Positions 35,070 through 50,000 of a DNA stretch of 64,000 nt are shown piece after piece. Where the stretch lies: NCBI GenBank assembly GCA_037893245.1, contig JBAIAA010000528.1, positions 62,001 to 126,000 on the forward strand, read 5' to 3'. The number at the start of each line of letters is the position of its first letter. The stretch's first letter is position 1. The notes beneath the pieces are model-generated. The model did no database searches. It saw only the letters and a list, made by a program, of their open reading frames with translations, and was not told the DNA's origin. This DNA is from Crossaster papposus. Its lineage: Eukaryota; Echinodermata; Asteroidea; Velatida; Solasteridae. A program made the translations under genes and the position numbers.

Positions 35070-38000
35070 TTATGCAATAGGCCTATCATTTTTCTGGGAT
35101 AAATGAGCTTTAAAAAAACAAAATGGTTTCAATCCAGATTGAATATGGACACCGACCTTTCCGATTACCGTTAGGATCTGGCCAGTGAGGTTGTGGTCTG
35201 ACACCAAGTCTCTTTCAGTGGCCATGGATAACACCTCTAGAAGGGAGGGAATGGAGATGGCACCAGTCTGCTGTCTATCCACCGAGGAAAACATCATCTG
35301 AAACAAAACGTGTTGACAACAACTGACATTATAACACACCTCTTGCTAGTTCTGTCTTCTGGTTGGCTGAAACACGGTCACGGGGGGTTAACTAATATAG
35401 GCTAGTGCATGAAATTTGCGCCACCGTGAATTTGCGGGAAATAGTTTCCGAAGCGGGCATTATGCTGCGTTCCAATCGCGTCGTGTTTATCGTGTTCACC
35501 GTTATTTCTCAATGTTCACGAGTAGGTTGCATTCCAAACGCTACTCACCAAGACGCATGCGCACAGTCGAGTTAGTCGTGCGGTAAGGTCATTCTTTATC
35601 GCGCAAGAACTCGCACATGAACCAACACGCATGCGCGAGCATTTCATTCATTTATGAAGTCGTGAAAATGAAGAAAAAATTTCCACCTCGAGTTCAATAG
35701 ACTCTTACAATATTTGACTGGTTATAGCACCCTCAAGAGGTTTGCCATGCTCATCTTAATATGAAAAATGGCGGCGTCTGGATCGGATCACGATACTTCT
35801 GTCAAAGGTGTGTTATAAAACACTTATGGACTGGCATGATTCGGTCACTAGAGCACGTCTATCCCCCCTCGGGCCTGTGAGTGACCAGAAGGGGGACTTA
35901 TTTCCTGCATAGGTCGGCCCCCTTCTCGTCACTCACAGTCCCTCTGGGTAATAGACGTGCTCTAGTTGCCTCATTACCAGTTCATATGTGTATAATAAGG
36001 TCGTGTTCACTGTCCAAAACGGTTCTAGAGCTACGCTTCTAGAGCTACGGCTACTTCTACTGTCAGCCTGCTCACACGTAGTTGTAATGGACAAAGACCC
36101 GGACAATAGCCCTAGACAGGAGATTTGGACACAGCCTAATACAGAAGTTTCAAATGAACCACAAGGGAAATGGACCAGATGCATTTAAAAGGATCGTATA
36201 CGTTTGGTAATTATTCCAAAAATTAATGGCAATAAAATCTTACTTGGTATTAAGAAGTACAGCAGCTTTGGATAGTTTATTGCATTTTTAGAAACTTTTC
36301 ACTTCGAAGTACTGCGGTTATGGAAAAAGATATCACTTTTTATCTCCAAAAAAATTGAATCTGAGAAGCGTTACTGCAGTGACGTTTCTCAGATTGTGTA
36401 TTCCAATGCAGATTATTCTTCCTGCGTGAACATAACCGCAATATCTCGGCAATATCTCAAAAATCACTACCACCTTTTGAAATGGAATTTTTTCAGGTTG
36501 GTAAATATCTTTAACTATATAGGATTAAAACAAACAGTGGGTTCCAATTACCAAAAGTAAACGATCCCTTTAAGACTATTTGAAAAAATTGAACCAGCGA
36601 CCTTCGGATTGCCGTTTCGGTGCTCTACCAATTGAGCTATCCAGCCCTATGTTGGCGGTTACCCAAATTAGTCAATATCTTTGCTCGGGGGCGCTAGTCA
36701 GAAGTCACAAACCCGTAATTTCCATGTGGCAAAGGATCACACCAAAAGTCACGATACTAGCAACCTTATGCTGCAATAAACCTGGGAATAAGCAAACGGG
36801 GATCACTAAAAGTAGAGAACAAAAAATATTAAGTTCCCAACTTTATGCCCAGAACTACAGAAGAGAATGATTACATATTCTAGAAGATTCAACCCCCCCC
36901 CCCCCCCCCCCAACGACCAAACAAACAAACCCACTTACAACAAACTGCACGATTGACTGCTGGACTTTGGCAAAATCGATGGCGTCATAAGAATCTTTGA
37001 CTGGCTCGGGTAAATTGGGCAACATTTCTACCAGGCACGTCACCCCAACGAATTCCTCCAGGCCAAAGAAGGTGTTGCTACTAACGACCTCGTACACCTT
37101 GGTAAGAAGAAACAAGTGAAAAGCCGGGCTGGTTCAGTACACTGTTGTAAATAACAAAAGCGGGTTCTTACTTCATGCATTGTCATGTAAACTTGATTGC
37201 AAATCGACTTCAAAATTTCTGAAACACTTTGTTTGTCTGAATTTGTTTGGATTTCAAATGTGAGAAACTTTGCATATTCAGTTCACGGAGCAAATGACCT
37301 TCTGAATTGAAAGCCTTCCTCTATTTAATGTGAGTTTTAATGTGTGCATTTACAGTGGTATATTTTCACTTGCAAGAAAACGAGAGTTGTAATGACTCGA
37401 GTGAAGGCTAATAAGACTAGAGTGCCCAAAATATGAGCAAAACTTCGCAAACAATATCTGTATTGACTTACACCAGTGCCGGTTTATGTTCACGTCACGT
37501 TTATGTTAGCAAATAATTATGTACCGGTACATACATACACCATGTGCGTTTGTTACTTTGTTTATGGTGTAAATGGAGGACACATGCCTGGTGACACGAA
37601 GGTGAATTGGGGTTTGAGTTAGAATCGAGGACGTCCTCGATTGAGATTCGTGTACAAAACCAATGAGAGCCGTCGGAAAAAGGAGTAAAAGCAAAGGAAA
37701 TTATCGAGAGGAACAAAAGAAACTCCTCGATTTACACCATAAACAAACGGACGTGTTTCTGTAACGTGTTTATTTATTGTGTAGTATTCTAATTGACTCA
37801 AGCTAAATATGACAAAACTCGATTCGACCTTCTGTACCTAATGACTCGACTTGACTCGAGTGGTTGTCTGTTTTCCTTCCTCCAGGATACAACAAAGATA
37901 CACCGTGTGTTTCTGTATCGTGTTTATTTATTGTGTAGTATTCTAATTGCCTCGAGCTAAATACGTGACTCGACTCGACCTTATTGACCTAAGACTCAAC

Positions 38001-41000
38001 TCTAGTAACTTCTTTCAAATGACTCGACTCGACTCGACTCGACTCGACTCGACTCGACTCGACTCGACTCGACTCGACTCGACTCGACTCGACTCGACTC
38101 GACTCGACTCGACTCGACTCGACTCGACTCGACTCGACTCGACTCGACTCGACTCGACTCGACTCGACTCGACTCGACTCGACTCGACTCGACCTAATGA
38201 CTCGACCTTATTGACCTAATGACTCGTCTTTACTCTAGTCACATCTTTAAAATGACTCTACTTGACTCGAGTCACAAAAAACAATTGGGCACAACATATT
38301 TAGTTTACTTTTTTCAGGATATATACTGTATACATGTGCTTCCCTCAATCCATTAAGTGCTACAGGTGTTAGAGGATTGACTTTACAACTGGAACTTGGC
38401 CCCCGAAAAATATTTCAGAAAAAAAACACAACTCGGAAGCGACAGGATGTATAGAAGAAAACAGTGCATTTAGGTAAATAAAAACACAAAAGCAGACAGA
38501 CATTCTCACACCAAAACACACATTATTCCAACAAACAAAAGAAATGGCAGACTGAAAGTTGTCAAAGTTAGTAAATCTAGAAACAAAATTGGAGTTTGGT
38601 TTGTTTGGTTTTTCCATACAAAAAAAAAGGTTTTGTCATTTGTAATAGAATCTAATAAATCACTTCTTTGTCAATCAAAGTTATAAGATTAGTAAAATGG
38701 TCTGCACTGTAAGATGGTTGGGTGCATTATTCTTCCCCCAAACTTAGTGAAAATCTAACACCATGTTATGTAAATATTATGTAAATTTTGTGATAGATCA
38801 CCCCCTCCCCCCCCCCCCTTTATTTTTTTAATTTTAATTCACACCCCAACCCATTTACATTAGTTTATAATGGTTATTTTGGGTGAACATTTTTAGCAAA
38901 ATCCGAACTGCTGTTTTTGTGCTACCACCTAATTTTGTGTGTGTGAATTTTGCCAAAATGGTCATGGCCACCAATATTCAAAGGACCATACCTCCCAAAC
39001 CTGTGGACCAAATTTGCTATTGGAAAGCTAAATCATCATAAATAATTTAATGTTGGCATTATGTTGGCAAAATGATCAAATGTGTCTTGGTATTATTAGA
39101 GGGGTTGGTGTAATAAACATGTTAGGGTATAATTCTAACCCAGAATCAATCAAGGTTGTGTGATCCACAAGGTCAAATTAAAGGTCATTGTACCGTAGGT
39201 TAATTTGCCAGACAGAAAATTAATAATGCCAATATTGGATTATTTATAAAATTATTTAAATAAATACAATTATAAAATCAAAATCACTTGGTCAACAGGT
39301 TAAGGAGGAATGGTCCTTTGAATATTTGTGGCCACGCCCATTTTAGTCAAAATTTCCAAACTATAGCAGCTAGTAGCACGAAACCACTAGTCGAATTTTG
39401 CTAAAACCTGAAAATCATCAAAAATTTATTAAAATATGAACTAATTTGAAGGGGGTGAGGTTTAACTCATTGGGTGATTTGACACGGAATGACCCTATAC
39501 GAGAAAAAATGAGAAAAAAACACAGAAATTAGACACATGTAGGTAACAAATGTAACAGTAAAATGTAGTTTAGATAAAGACTGAAGAGAGTTCAATGTAT
39601 GTTTTGGTACCTAATAAGAGTGATGGCATTCTACTGTTATAACTGGGGTTAGGAGTTATTTCAAGAGAAAGGAAGGAGTTTTCTTTCTGCAAAACTCACC
39701 TGAATAAACTGTACGGATTGGTTTTAAAAAAAACCGAAACAAAAGGTACAAAAGTCAGATGAATAACAAGGAGTTGTGTTCGTATATCTTTACTTTCATG
39801 TATTTTTAGGTTCAAATACGTTTTTATTAATTGATTAAAAGGCAATTCTGTGAGGACGTTATTTGGAAAATGGCGCAACGTGATGATGCCTTGTTATTGG
39901 GTGAATTTACATCGTTAAAATTACTTTTTAGCAACTAAATGGTAGCTCCAAGGGGCCAAAAATAAATTCAAAACTTTTCAGAAAGCTTGTATTTCTATAT
40001 AGATAAATGTAGAAGTAAAATCTTTGTTAAATTTTACAAAATGTTCCGAGTCGTTTATTTCATTAAAAAAACAAACATGTAAAAGACACACTTGTGTTTG
40101 CACATCAAAAGATCTGTAGCAAATGATAAGTTGGGTTTAGTTTGTCTTACAGATTTTCTGCCGGTTTTCTGCCTTCTGATTTAAATGATGTACTGTAGTA
40201 ACAATGTAACAAAAATCTGGTAACAGGTCTTACCTCTTTGATGAACTTCTTCTGTGATTTGGTGAGGGAATCTGGAAGCACGCTAGTCAGTTCTTGGAAG
40301 GTAATGTGCCTGCAACATAATAAATGAAAGATATCTTTACCGTCTAGCACAAAACTAGTCGATAGTCGCATGGCCATATTTTAAGATACAGCCTGTATCT
40401 TAAAGATGGCCATCTTTGCAGGAGAACTGAAACTGCGGAATCTATGCAGTCAAGCATGCATTGCATCGTGTAGAAAATATAACCAACGCTCGCTTCTTGG
40501 CTGAAATGTGTTAGAAATACGGCACAGACGATTGGTGTTACGAAAGTGGACGCTCAAAATGCCGATGCACATGGCTGATCTGTAGAAAATGACGCTATTT
40601 GATAGAGACCTATAATCTACAGCATATTGATAAAAATGTTTTAAATAATGAGGAGAGTAGGGAGGGGAGAGATGCCCTTTACCCTAGTTATGCTAGAGAG
40701 AAATGTCAAGCAACCCTGCCTTACCCATCTTTGTTGGAGTCCAGTTGGTGAAACCGCTCTGCAAGTTCTTCTTTCTGGCTGGCCGATACGTGCAAAGTGA
40801 TATCAATTGATGTCAGGGGGTTGGTGGTTGATGCCCCTTTTGGAGAAGCTGAGCCACGAAGAAGACCGGGCCCACTAGAATCCTCCTCTTGAGCTTCCAT
40901 CTCCGTTTCAGAATCAGGCCTGATTGGGAATTGACAGAGCCAACGTGATATTATAAGTGGCAGACGTTTCTGAATTTGGCAGAAGAAAAATGCGACCGAA

Positions 41001-44000
41001 TCCTTTGAAATGACAAGTCTTTAATGGCAAGTTTTCAGGTATTATTTGTTCACGTGAAGTAGAAAGCAGCACATCATTTGCTCTTCATTTTGATATCACT
41101 CAGGTTGACATCTTATAAAATACTGATATTATTTGGGTGAAAGGGTTGATTGAGACATTGATTATTATTGTGTATGACACTGTTAAAAAGGCAATTACTC
41201 AAAAATAGCTCTGGCAACTTGCGACTTATTTTGTTGGGTTTGGTCACAAATAAAGTTTTCAGGAGGAGAAAAAACAATGCATCTTTTACCAGTTCGCGCC
41301 GGAATTATTTCAACATCACCGAGCCAACGCGTGGGATTATTTTTAACGAGCAAACCCACGCATTTCCGGCCTTGCTCGCTGCTGACAGACATTTCTGGCC
41401 TTGTTCGTGGTGTGTTTATGCGTCATCCGTTTTGAATCTGGGGAAAACTTTGCGTTTATATTCGTCATCCGGCGCAAACTGGTTAGATTTAAACCCTCCT
41501 CCCTCTTCTGCAAAAATGACCAAGGCTGAAATATTCAGCATTAGCTAGACACGTTAGTCATTGCCCACATAATAGTGGGTGGAACTTCTCACCAAATCTA
41601 ACAGATTCTGTCACCTGTTTTCTTGGACTATTTCAGCCTTGTCTCTCTCCTCTTTGCTTTCCTCAGGGATGGTCTGGACTTCTGCTACCAATTTGTCCTC
41701 GTCTCTCTCCATGTCAACCTCATCTGCAGCAGAGACAATCACCTCAGGCCTGATGGAGTATAAGAGAGCCAAATTAATATGTGTGACATTTTGTTGATTT
41801 CCCGGTTTTTGTTTATAAAATTTCTGGGACATGAAACCAAGAAACCCTCAAGAGTGCCCTAGAGGCACTGTATTAAAGCTTGTAAGCCTGAAGAAACCCA
41901 TACAGAAGACAATGAGAAGATATTAGAGGTGAAAAAAAAAAAAAAAAAAAAAATCAGATTGAGACTGAAAACCCAATCCACCAGCCCGGGAATCGAACCC
42001 GGGTCACAGCGGTGGAAAGCGAGGCACCCTGACCATAGCGGGCAGTACCAACTCTCGGTTCTGCAAACAAGTATGAGTCTAAAGATCTGAGAACCCAACC
42101 TATCTGCTTGAGGGAGATGAGCTCCCAGAGATACTGAGGAGCACGACCATTCAGGATCTTCATTATAAGAAGGCAGATCTTGAAGTTGATTCTCTTTTTT
42201 ATATCGGAAGCCAACGTAGCTCTCACGGAATCGGTAAGATTTGGTCATATTTTCCACATTGGATAACAACCCGAGCTGCAGTATTTAAGACACGTCGCAA
42301 ACATATATGTAGCTGGATAGCCAATGAGTAGGGCATTACAACAATCTAGACGTGATGAAACAAAAGCATAGATGACTTTTTCTGCTGTTTCACGGTACAG
42401 GTACTTGCAGATTCTCTCATGTTGCATACATGTAGGTTGAAATAAGTGCTTTTGCAAGAGCTTAAAATGTGCACATACATACAAGAATCCAAGTACAAGA
42501 TTTAAGGCCTTTTTTAAATTCCTGGCTTCATCTTCATCTTAAATTTGTTTAGGCTCCCAACTACGAGAACTCCAGCCACATTCTGGTGCCTCTAGTGCTT
42601 CCGAAACATTCGATCGGTTGCTATGAACTCAAAAACTTTGAATATTTCCATTTGATTCCGTTTCTATTTGCTTCTCGGTAATTTAGAAGTCGAAGGCGAA
42701 GTTGAAGATAAAGCAAAAGTGTAAAAAAGAAAATATATTATCCCTGCTGTCGACTTTCACCTCCGAGTCCGAGTCGCGAGTCACGAATGTCGAGTACGAA
42801 TCAAAATCACGATTCAGAATTAACTCGCAAAATTTCTTACACAAAACTCAAAGAGGAACTTGTTTTCCTTTGATACACGGTTTTGACATGCACCTTTGAC
42901 CCAAAGACACTTTCATATGGATGTCTCACAAACAAACTTATCATTAATCAAACCAAACAATATATCAAACTTTTATGTCACAGACGCACCAAAAGGCAAA
43001 AACTGAAGTGCCCTTATGCAAAAGGGATGCTGTTGGGGTGTGCCTTTGGCGAATGCTTTCCGAAGTATGTGCTGAATGACTTTTCATTTACAACAGCAAA
43101 AAGTTCAAAGTGTCACAAAGCATCAAGAAAGTCTCAAAGGGAATCAATTATGGATATGAAGCAAATTGTACAGGAGCAATCTAGTTGCAGGAAAAAAAGG
43201 CATTACAAAATGGGATTCTCGCGGTCGGCATGACCGTCACGAAAGGGGTAAGCCATCCATACCAACATGCGTTAAACCTAAAATGTTCTCCTTCACGATA
43301 AAGTGCATAAACAATGGAAAAGATAAACAAAGTTCCCGGATGTCCGACCGCGAGAATTGGGGTTAGTCCATAAATAAGGGATCCAAAAGGGTAACATTTG
43401 TTGCAGTCCCGGTTCCGCCTGACCTGTGTAATTTCCCACATTTCCCATGCAAGTATCAGTGAAATGGACTTCTAACTTGTTTGTATTTGTTTTTATTAGG
43501 TAAATTGCTTTATGTAATCGCTATTGGAGATAAAAAGCATCAAAGAATGTGTCCTCAATAAAAAAATGTTTATGTTAGACGTAATGACCGGAACACGAAT
43601 AAAATGGACCCCTTATTTATGGTTAGACACATTGGGAGATAACTGAGGCATTTTTACTGATCACACTAACTACCAGCGAACTACAAAGCTACATGAAAAC
43701 TCACTCCACTGGTTCTTGGGGATGCTCAGCAACTTTCTCCCCTTCACGATTCAACTGCTCCGTGTGCCCCTTGCCGGCATTGCTCCCCCTCTGTGAAGCT
43801 ATCGAGTTTCTCCTCGAAACTTCCGAGTTTCTTCTTGGTGCATCTGAGCTTCGCCTCGCCCCTTCTGCTTGGGACTTCCTCCGTTCGGGTTCCCGGCTGG
43901 CGACCGATCGCTCGCTAGCTACGCTACTACGAGAGTCTGCATCGCTATGATGGGTGATGGAATGGGAGCGTGTTGCTTTGGGTTGGGGATGACTGGCGGT

Positions 44001-47000
44001 ATACCTAGTTTTTGTGGTAGGCTGCACCTCCGGTCTCGTGGCGGTCGTTGAGTCAAGCTCTCTTGCCGTTGTTGTTGCTGCTGCTGCTGCTGCTGCTGTG
44101 ATGGATGCTTCTGTTGCTATAGCAGGAGCAGAAATTGGAAGGGCATAGTCGGCATCTATGTTTGCTTTCCACTCGTGTTTCCTTCTGTTTATAGAGTGAT
44201 CCCTGCAAATAAGCCAAAGATAAAAGAACATTTATTAAGTCTGTTCCGTAGAGCTTATGCATAGCGGCTATCTTAGAGGGCATATTGTGTACAATGAATG
44301 CACAGCAAGTTTCATGACATGGAAAGGCATTGCCTTCTAAGATGGCGGCTACGCATATAGTCTATTCTTATAAGGTGCATCAGGCCTGGAGTGACATGGT
44401 TTGGAGCATTGAATTTGTGATCTGCGGGTAAATCCAAGTACATTAACCCTAACCCTCCAGGGTATATTGGCTAGACACCCTCAGAGTTGGGAGGTCCAAT
44501 TCCCTCAGAGTCTCTGGTCACCCAAAGCAGCAGAATCCATCTCTGGCATTGTTCAGTGGGATTAGCTCTCAAAAGTCTTTGGTCGTTTACCTGATGCACT
44601 GTGCTGCGTCTGGCAGGTTTAGGGTTAAAGGTAGGATACACAATTTGCAGATATCAAAAATATTTACTACCTAATTATTAAGAAATATCTTACTCATTTA
44701 AAAGTAAATAATGATTTTAGGCATCCAGAGAAATGATTGCGCTAGATATCCTGTAATTATTCCGGAAAATATAGTTTTATAAAGAAAAATTCGCGATAAT
44801 AACTATATTTTTTTAAACTATATTATAAAACTATATTTTAACAAAGATAACATAAGAATAACTGCTCGGCGCCAGTCGAAAACAAACGCTGTTTTTCGAG
44901 CTTTTCTCAGCATCCATGATTTAAAAACTTTTGACAGGTCAGTTAAACGATATTTACTATAAAATACAACCCCCCAAATCTACCCATTCATGATAATTCA
45001 AGCAATTACCAATGGTGTGTCCTACCTTTAAAGAATAATTTTGTAATTATACAAAAATGATTCACAACAAGAATTATATTAGTAATTGGTTGAATATGAA
45101 GTAAAACCAAAGGTATCTTAGTCTTGAGTGCCTACTCTGGTAGTCTGATTCCACGTCCCATGTACAGCTCCTGAGCATTCTCTGGCAAGACCATATGCCG
45201 AAGAGTGTCTGCTTCTGACTTATAGTCAAACCTAGGAGGGAAAAATGTGTGCAAAGATAAAAAGAAAACTTCTAAATATAAAGAGAAACACTCACCCAAA
45301 CAAAACAAACAAAACACACATATGTGACCGGCTCTACAATAAAGGGTATTAAGTCTCGCTGTGCACTATCATGTAATGGACTACTCAACGTTGAGAGGAT
45401 AAACATTTCATCAAAATATGATTTACATTTGTTGCCACTAATGACATCTTTTAACACCAATATTTTCAGGTTTCATTCAAAAAAATGTTGATTTTGATGA
45501 TTAAAGTGGAAAACACGGTTATTTTGTGTTCATTGTTCTGTTGTTCTACAACAAAGCCGGCTTTTTCAAAGCCTGTTTTCTCAGTTGTGTAATTTGAACT
45601 CCAAGGAAGTAATCATAAGCAAACATGTCATATCTCCAAAACGGGAGTAGCTATGGAGCTCTATTATATACCAACTGGAAGCTTACGCTGTGGGCTTTCC
45701 AACCATTGATATAACTCAATTTCACTATTTTGTGACATAATACCAATTATTGTGGAGTGGGTCACATATTCCCAATCTGTCATTTCAGTCCAATAAACAC
45801 TATCATACTCTATACAAGTTGTCAAAACAAATTATTGATATGCTTTCCACACATTAACCAGTTCGCGCCGAATGACGTATATATACTCGCAAAGTTTTTC
45901 CAAGGAAATAAATGGATGACGCATAAACACGTCACAAGCAATGCCGAAAATGTCTGTCAGCAGCGTGCAAGGCCGGAAATGCATGGGTGTGCTTCTCAGT
46001 AATATCGGCCTAAACACGCTTTAGGATCGAGTTTTGTTTTAAAAAAAATAATCACGCGCCTAAGCTCGGTAAATGTTACAATAATCCCAGCGCGAAAGGG
46101 TTAAAATTAATTTTTAACCAGTTCGTGCCAGGATTATTTTAACATCACCAATTATTTTTAACGAAACTCGATCTAAAGCGTGTTCAGGCCGATAGTGCCA
46201 GGAAGCACGCCCACGCATTTCCGGCCTTGCTCGCTGCTGACAGACGTTTCTGTCCTTGCTCGTGGCGTGTTTATGCGTCATCCGTTTTGAATCTGGGGAA
46301 AACTTTGAGTTTTTATACGTCATCCGGCGCGAACTGGTTAAAATAATAACTGGGGGCTAAAATTACGACCGGTCTTTATTTTATAATGTATACCGTTAAA
46401 CGCCGCTATACCAAACATCCGACTATACTGAACACCATCCTTGGCTCCTGAATTTTGGTGTACAAAAATAACACTTTTGTGGACAAAAATGTCAATAGAT
46501 TCACAAAATCCACCGTCCTTGGCTCCCGATTGTTGTGTTCAAACATACCAAAGATTGTTGTTGAAAGTAGTTCAAATGCTATACCGAACGATCGATATAC
46601 CAAACAAAATCTGTAGATCCTGTGATGTTCGTTATAGCGGTATTATGTTGTATTAACACTTTAATATTATGAAATCTACAAAGTACAGGAACAAAAAAAA
46701 GGAAGAATGCCATTTCTCGACAAGGATATATATTTGATGGGTTTTTTTTCCCTTACTTCTGGGCAATATTTGGTGTGTTTCCTCCCACGTAGAGATCGTT
46801 GTAACCCTGACGATGTGATGGGACGCCATGTTTCCTCTTCTGACCTCTGACCTCTCGCAAATTATCTTCCTCTTCTAGAAATCGCGAGGGAAGACTCGTA
46901 GTTCTGACATTCAGATTTAAGAAGACAATAAAAAACATTTGAATGTTCCCCCTGTTTTTGTTTTTTTCATCTAAAAAAAAAGATTTTTGGAAAGAATGTA

Positions 47001-50000
47001 GTCTTCTGACACTACTTCAGCAGTTATGTGCAATGTCTATGGAGAGTCGAGAAAAATGTTATTCTAAGTATTTTCTAACAAAATTCGAAATGTTTCCTAG
47101 TCTCAGATTATGTCTTTCCAACATCTTTTGCACCAATTGACCTTCATTGAGATTATATATTTAGAAAAAAGCTAGATTATTTTTCTGAACGGCTATTTTT
47201 CTAGCAATACAAACAATTGTATGACACTTTTCAGGCTTTCAAGCTGACCCAGATGAAAATGTAGGAGAAAAGTAGCAACACAATTTTGAGAAAGCAGGAA
47301 CAAAAGTAGAATTTTTAAAAGGAAAATCAGGGTTTTTTTGCAGGCTTTTAGCAGTAGTTTTTATTTTTAACACTCATATACATATACATAGGTAATAACA
47401 GTGCGAGAACCCGGTTATTACTGCGTGGTAATGACCGGGTTGGGGGATGACCGCTGGTAATGGATCGAGCCGAAGGCGAGGTCCATTACCAGCGGTCATC
47501 CCCCAACCCGGTCATTACCACGCAGTAATAACCGGGTTCTCGCACTGTTATTACCTTTAATAAATACCTTTTTAACGAGAAAAATGGTGAAAATACTCTG
47601 AATTTCGCGACTTCGCGGCTTCTTCTAGGCCGTTTTACAAACGCAGCTTCGTTTTCGTATTTTGGCTTCGTTCATGTAGTTTAGCAGTGGTACAGTTGTT
47701 TTCCTAGTTCCGGATTTTTTCTAGTTCCAGATCGCTTCAAATAAAAACCTACCTTGTTACGGCTTGGTCTCCAATACTATTTGTTTAGATGAAGTACATT
47801 TTGAAAAGAAACATACAAGCTTCTTGGTACATAAGTAAAAATAAGTCGAAGTAAAAGTCTCAAATCTGCCAAAGACTGAACGTTCATTTTTTCCTAGTTC
47901 CGGATCGCCCGTAAAATACATGCATCAACAGCACGCGCGCATGCGATTTCATATGACGTGTTCTAATGGACCATGGAGAAATTTCTCCATGTTGGGACAA
48001 AGTTTATCGGATCGTTGCCGCGCGCAACACACGTACACGGACAAAACATTTCAAAGCATTTTCTTGCAAGTCCTTTTTAAAAACTTTATTGGAAGTTAAA
48101 GTATTTGACATTTATTTTAAACTGTATTTATATAAATTAATAAATACTTTATCAGAAATATAGGCTTGATTCGGGTTGGTTCTAGCGTGATAATTGTTCA
48201 TGTACGAAGCAGTTTTTTACTCGATCCGGAATTGGTTAAACTGATCCACAACTAGAAAAAGGGATGTCGGTATATTTGACGTCGTACAGTATGTATTTTC
48301 AAATAAAGAAGAGCATAAATATCGAAACAAAAACTGTAGTTTCTCCATCACTCAAGGTAAACTACTAAACCTATTTCATTTAAATTTCGAGGATTAGACT
48401 TGCCGAAAACAGCCTGAATTTTTTTTGCGATCCGGAACTAGGAAAACGTCTGTAATGTGGCCAGAGTGCAGCCCAAAGCCGGGGTTTAGAAAACGGCCCT
48501 TGGAAAACCCATGATATTAAATTACTACATATAATGACCTGCACGTGATCGAGTCTCGGCCAATCAGAAGCCTTCAACTCTCCTAGGTATTTATTAAATG
48601 TATATAGCATAACTCGGCATGTTTTGTACTAATAATGACAAGACTTGTACATTCACTTGTACGTACAGTTGCAGCACTCCAGCACCCGAAGCCCTTCATT
48701 GTGGTATTTACATGATAGTTTGTAAAATATTCAATGAGATTTCATTCTTTGGAGTTGTGGTACAAGAAAGTTTGGAAAAGTAGGAAATAATAGGAATTTC
48801 AAGAAAAAAAGGAGGTAAAGTTGAAAAATTGAAGACCGTAAATTTAATTTGTTGAATGAAAAGATTTATACAGAGAAACAGAGTTGTAGTCGAGTACTTT
48901 TCGTGTACCAGCTTTAAACTACCAGATTTTAAGATGGTTTGGTATAAATAAAGCTACATAATCATAATACAGACACTGGACAGTAAATACTTTGCTAAAG
49001 AAATTAAAAACTTTGGACCTCCAGAATCTTGATTGAATTAAGTTTTTACGGCAGAACCATTCGATAAGTACTCGACCCAGTACTTCTGTCCCAAAACTTT
49101 GATTAAAAAGTATCTTTATGCATCCAAAGTCCCAAGTTAATCCTTTTCTCTATTAAACACTGACTTTATTTATTTGTCAATGTTTGTCTCACTTTGTTCG
49201 CAAGAAAGTACTTGTAAAGTACTCGACTACTACACTGCAGAGAAATACTTTGTTTGCAGGACTCAGACTTCCAGGTCCCAATTAGTGCAATTTGGTTGTT
49301 ATAGATTAATTTCTTTGTTAAGTGTCCTTAATATAACCTGTTTTTATAGACCTACATGTATTGTGTAATTTTTTTTTGGTCAAGGTTTTGTCTTTATTTA
49401 ATTGTCTTGATGTAACGTCCGTCGATATATCAATATTACTCAAATACTCGATACTATTTTGAAATCGATATCGCCGATGTCACTTTTTTAATCATATCGA
49501 AATATTGACAATTCGATGTATCAACAATTTTGATGTATCTAAACTTTGATGTTCCTAAATGATATCGAAAACACCGAAAGAGTGTCAGATTATCCAGAAA
49601 ATCTCAGGGCTTTAGTATATTAGAAAAGCTGCCGTCTTTATTTGTAGCTTAAAACATTTGAGAAGGCCTATTAAATAAAATACGTTCGACGACCAACTGC
49701 GGTTGTGAAGTTGTTCTTTGTGTTTCACCCGCGGCCCGCTGCTATAGTTCACGACCGCTTGCACAGTAACATCTTAAAAGAAACCGGCCATGCCGCCCCA
49801 ATTGTTTCGGGAACCGAATCTGGTGATAATTAAGGGCGCCCTTAATAAGCCCAGATAGCGGACGGCGCGCCCCGGAACAAATGAACAGCTCGGTCTTGGA
49901 ATCAAGACTAGTACTAGCAAGCGGAAGCGACGACCGTAATCATTTCTTATCTTCGTTGTAAAACCATAAACACGCGGGCTGGCGCAATTTGATATTGTTC

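Larger units (their letters stand above)
37098..40233. other. EF-hand gene intron 9 and its repeats
   Basis: Three-kilobase intron. It holds the inverted repeat at 37560, the tandem duplication near 37750-37985, the CGACT satellite at 38021, and the large foldback at 38795-39470. A C-rich run lies near 38800-38818. The rest has no recognised feature. Confidence 0.5.
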
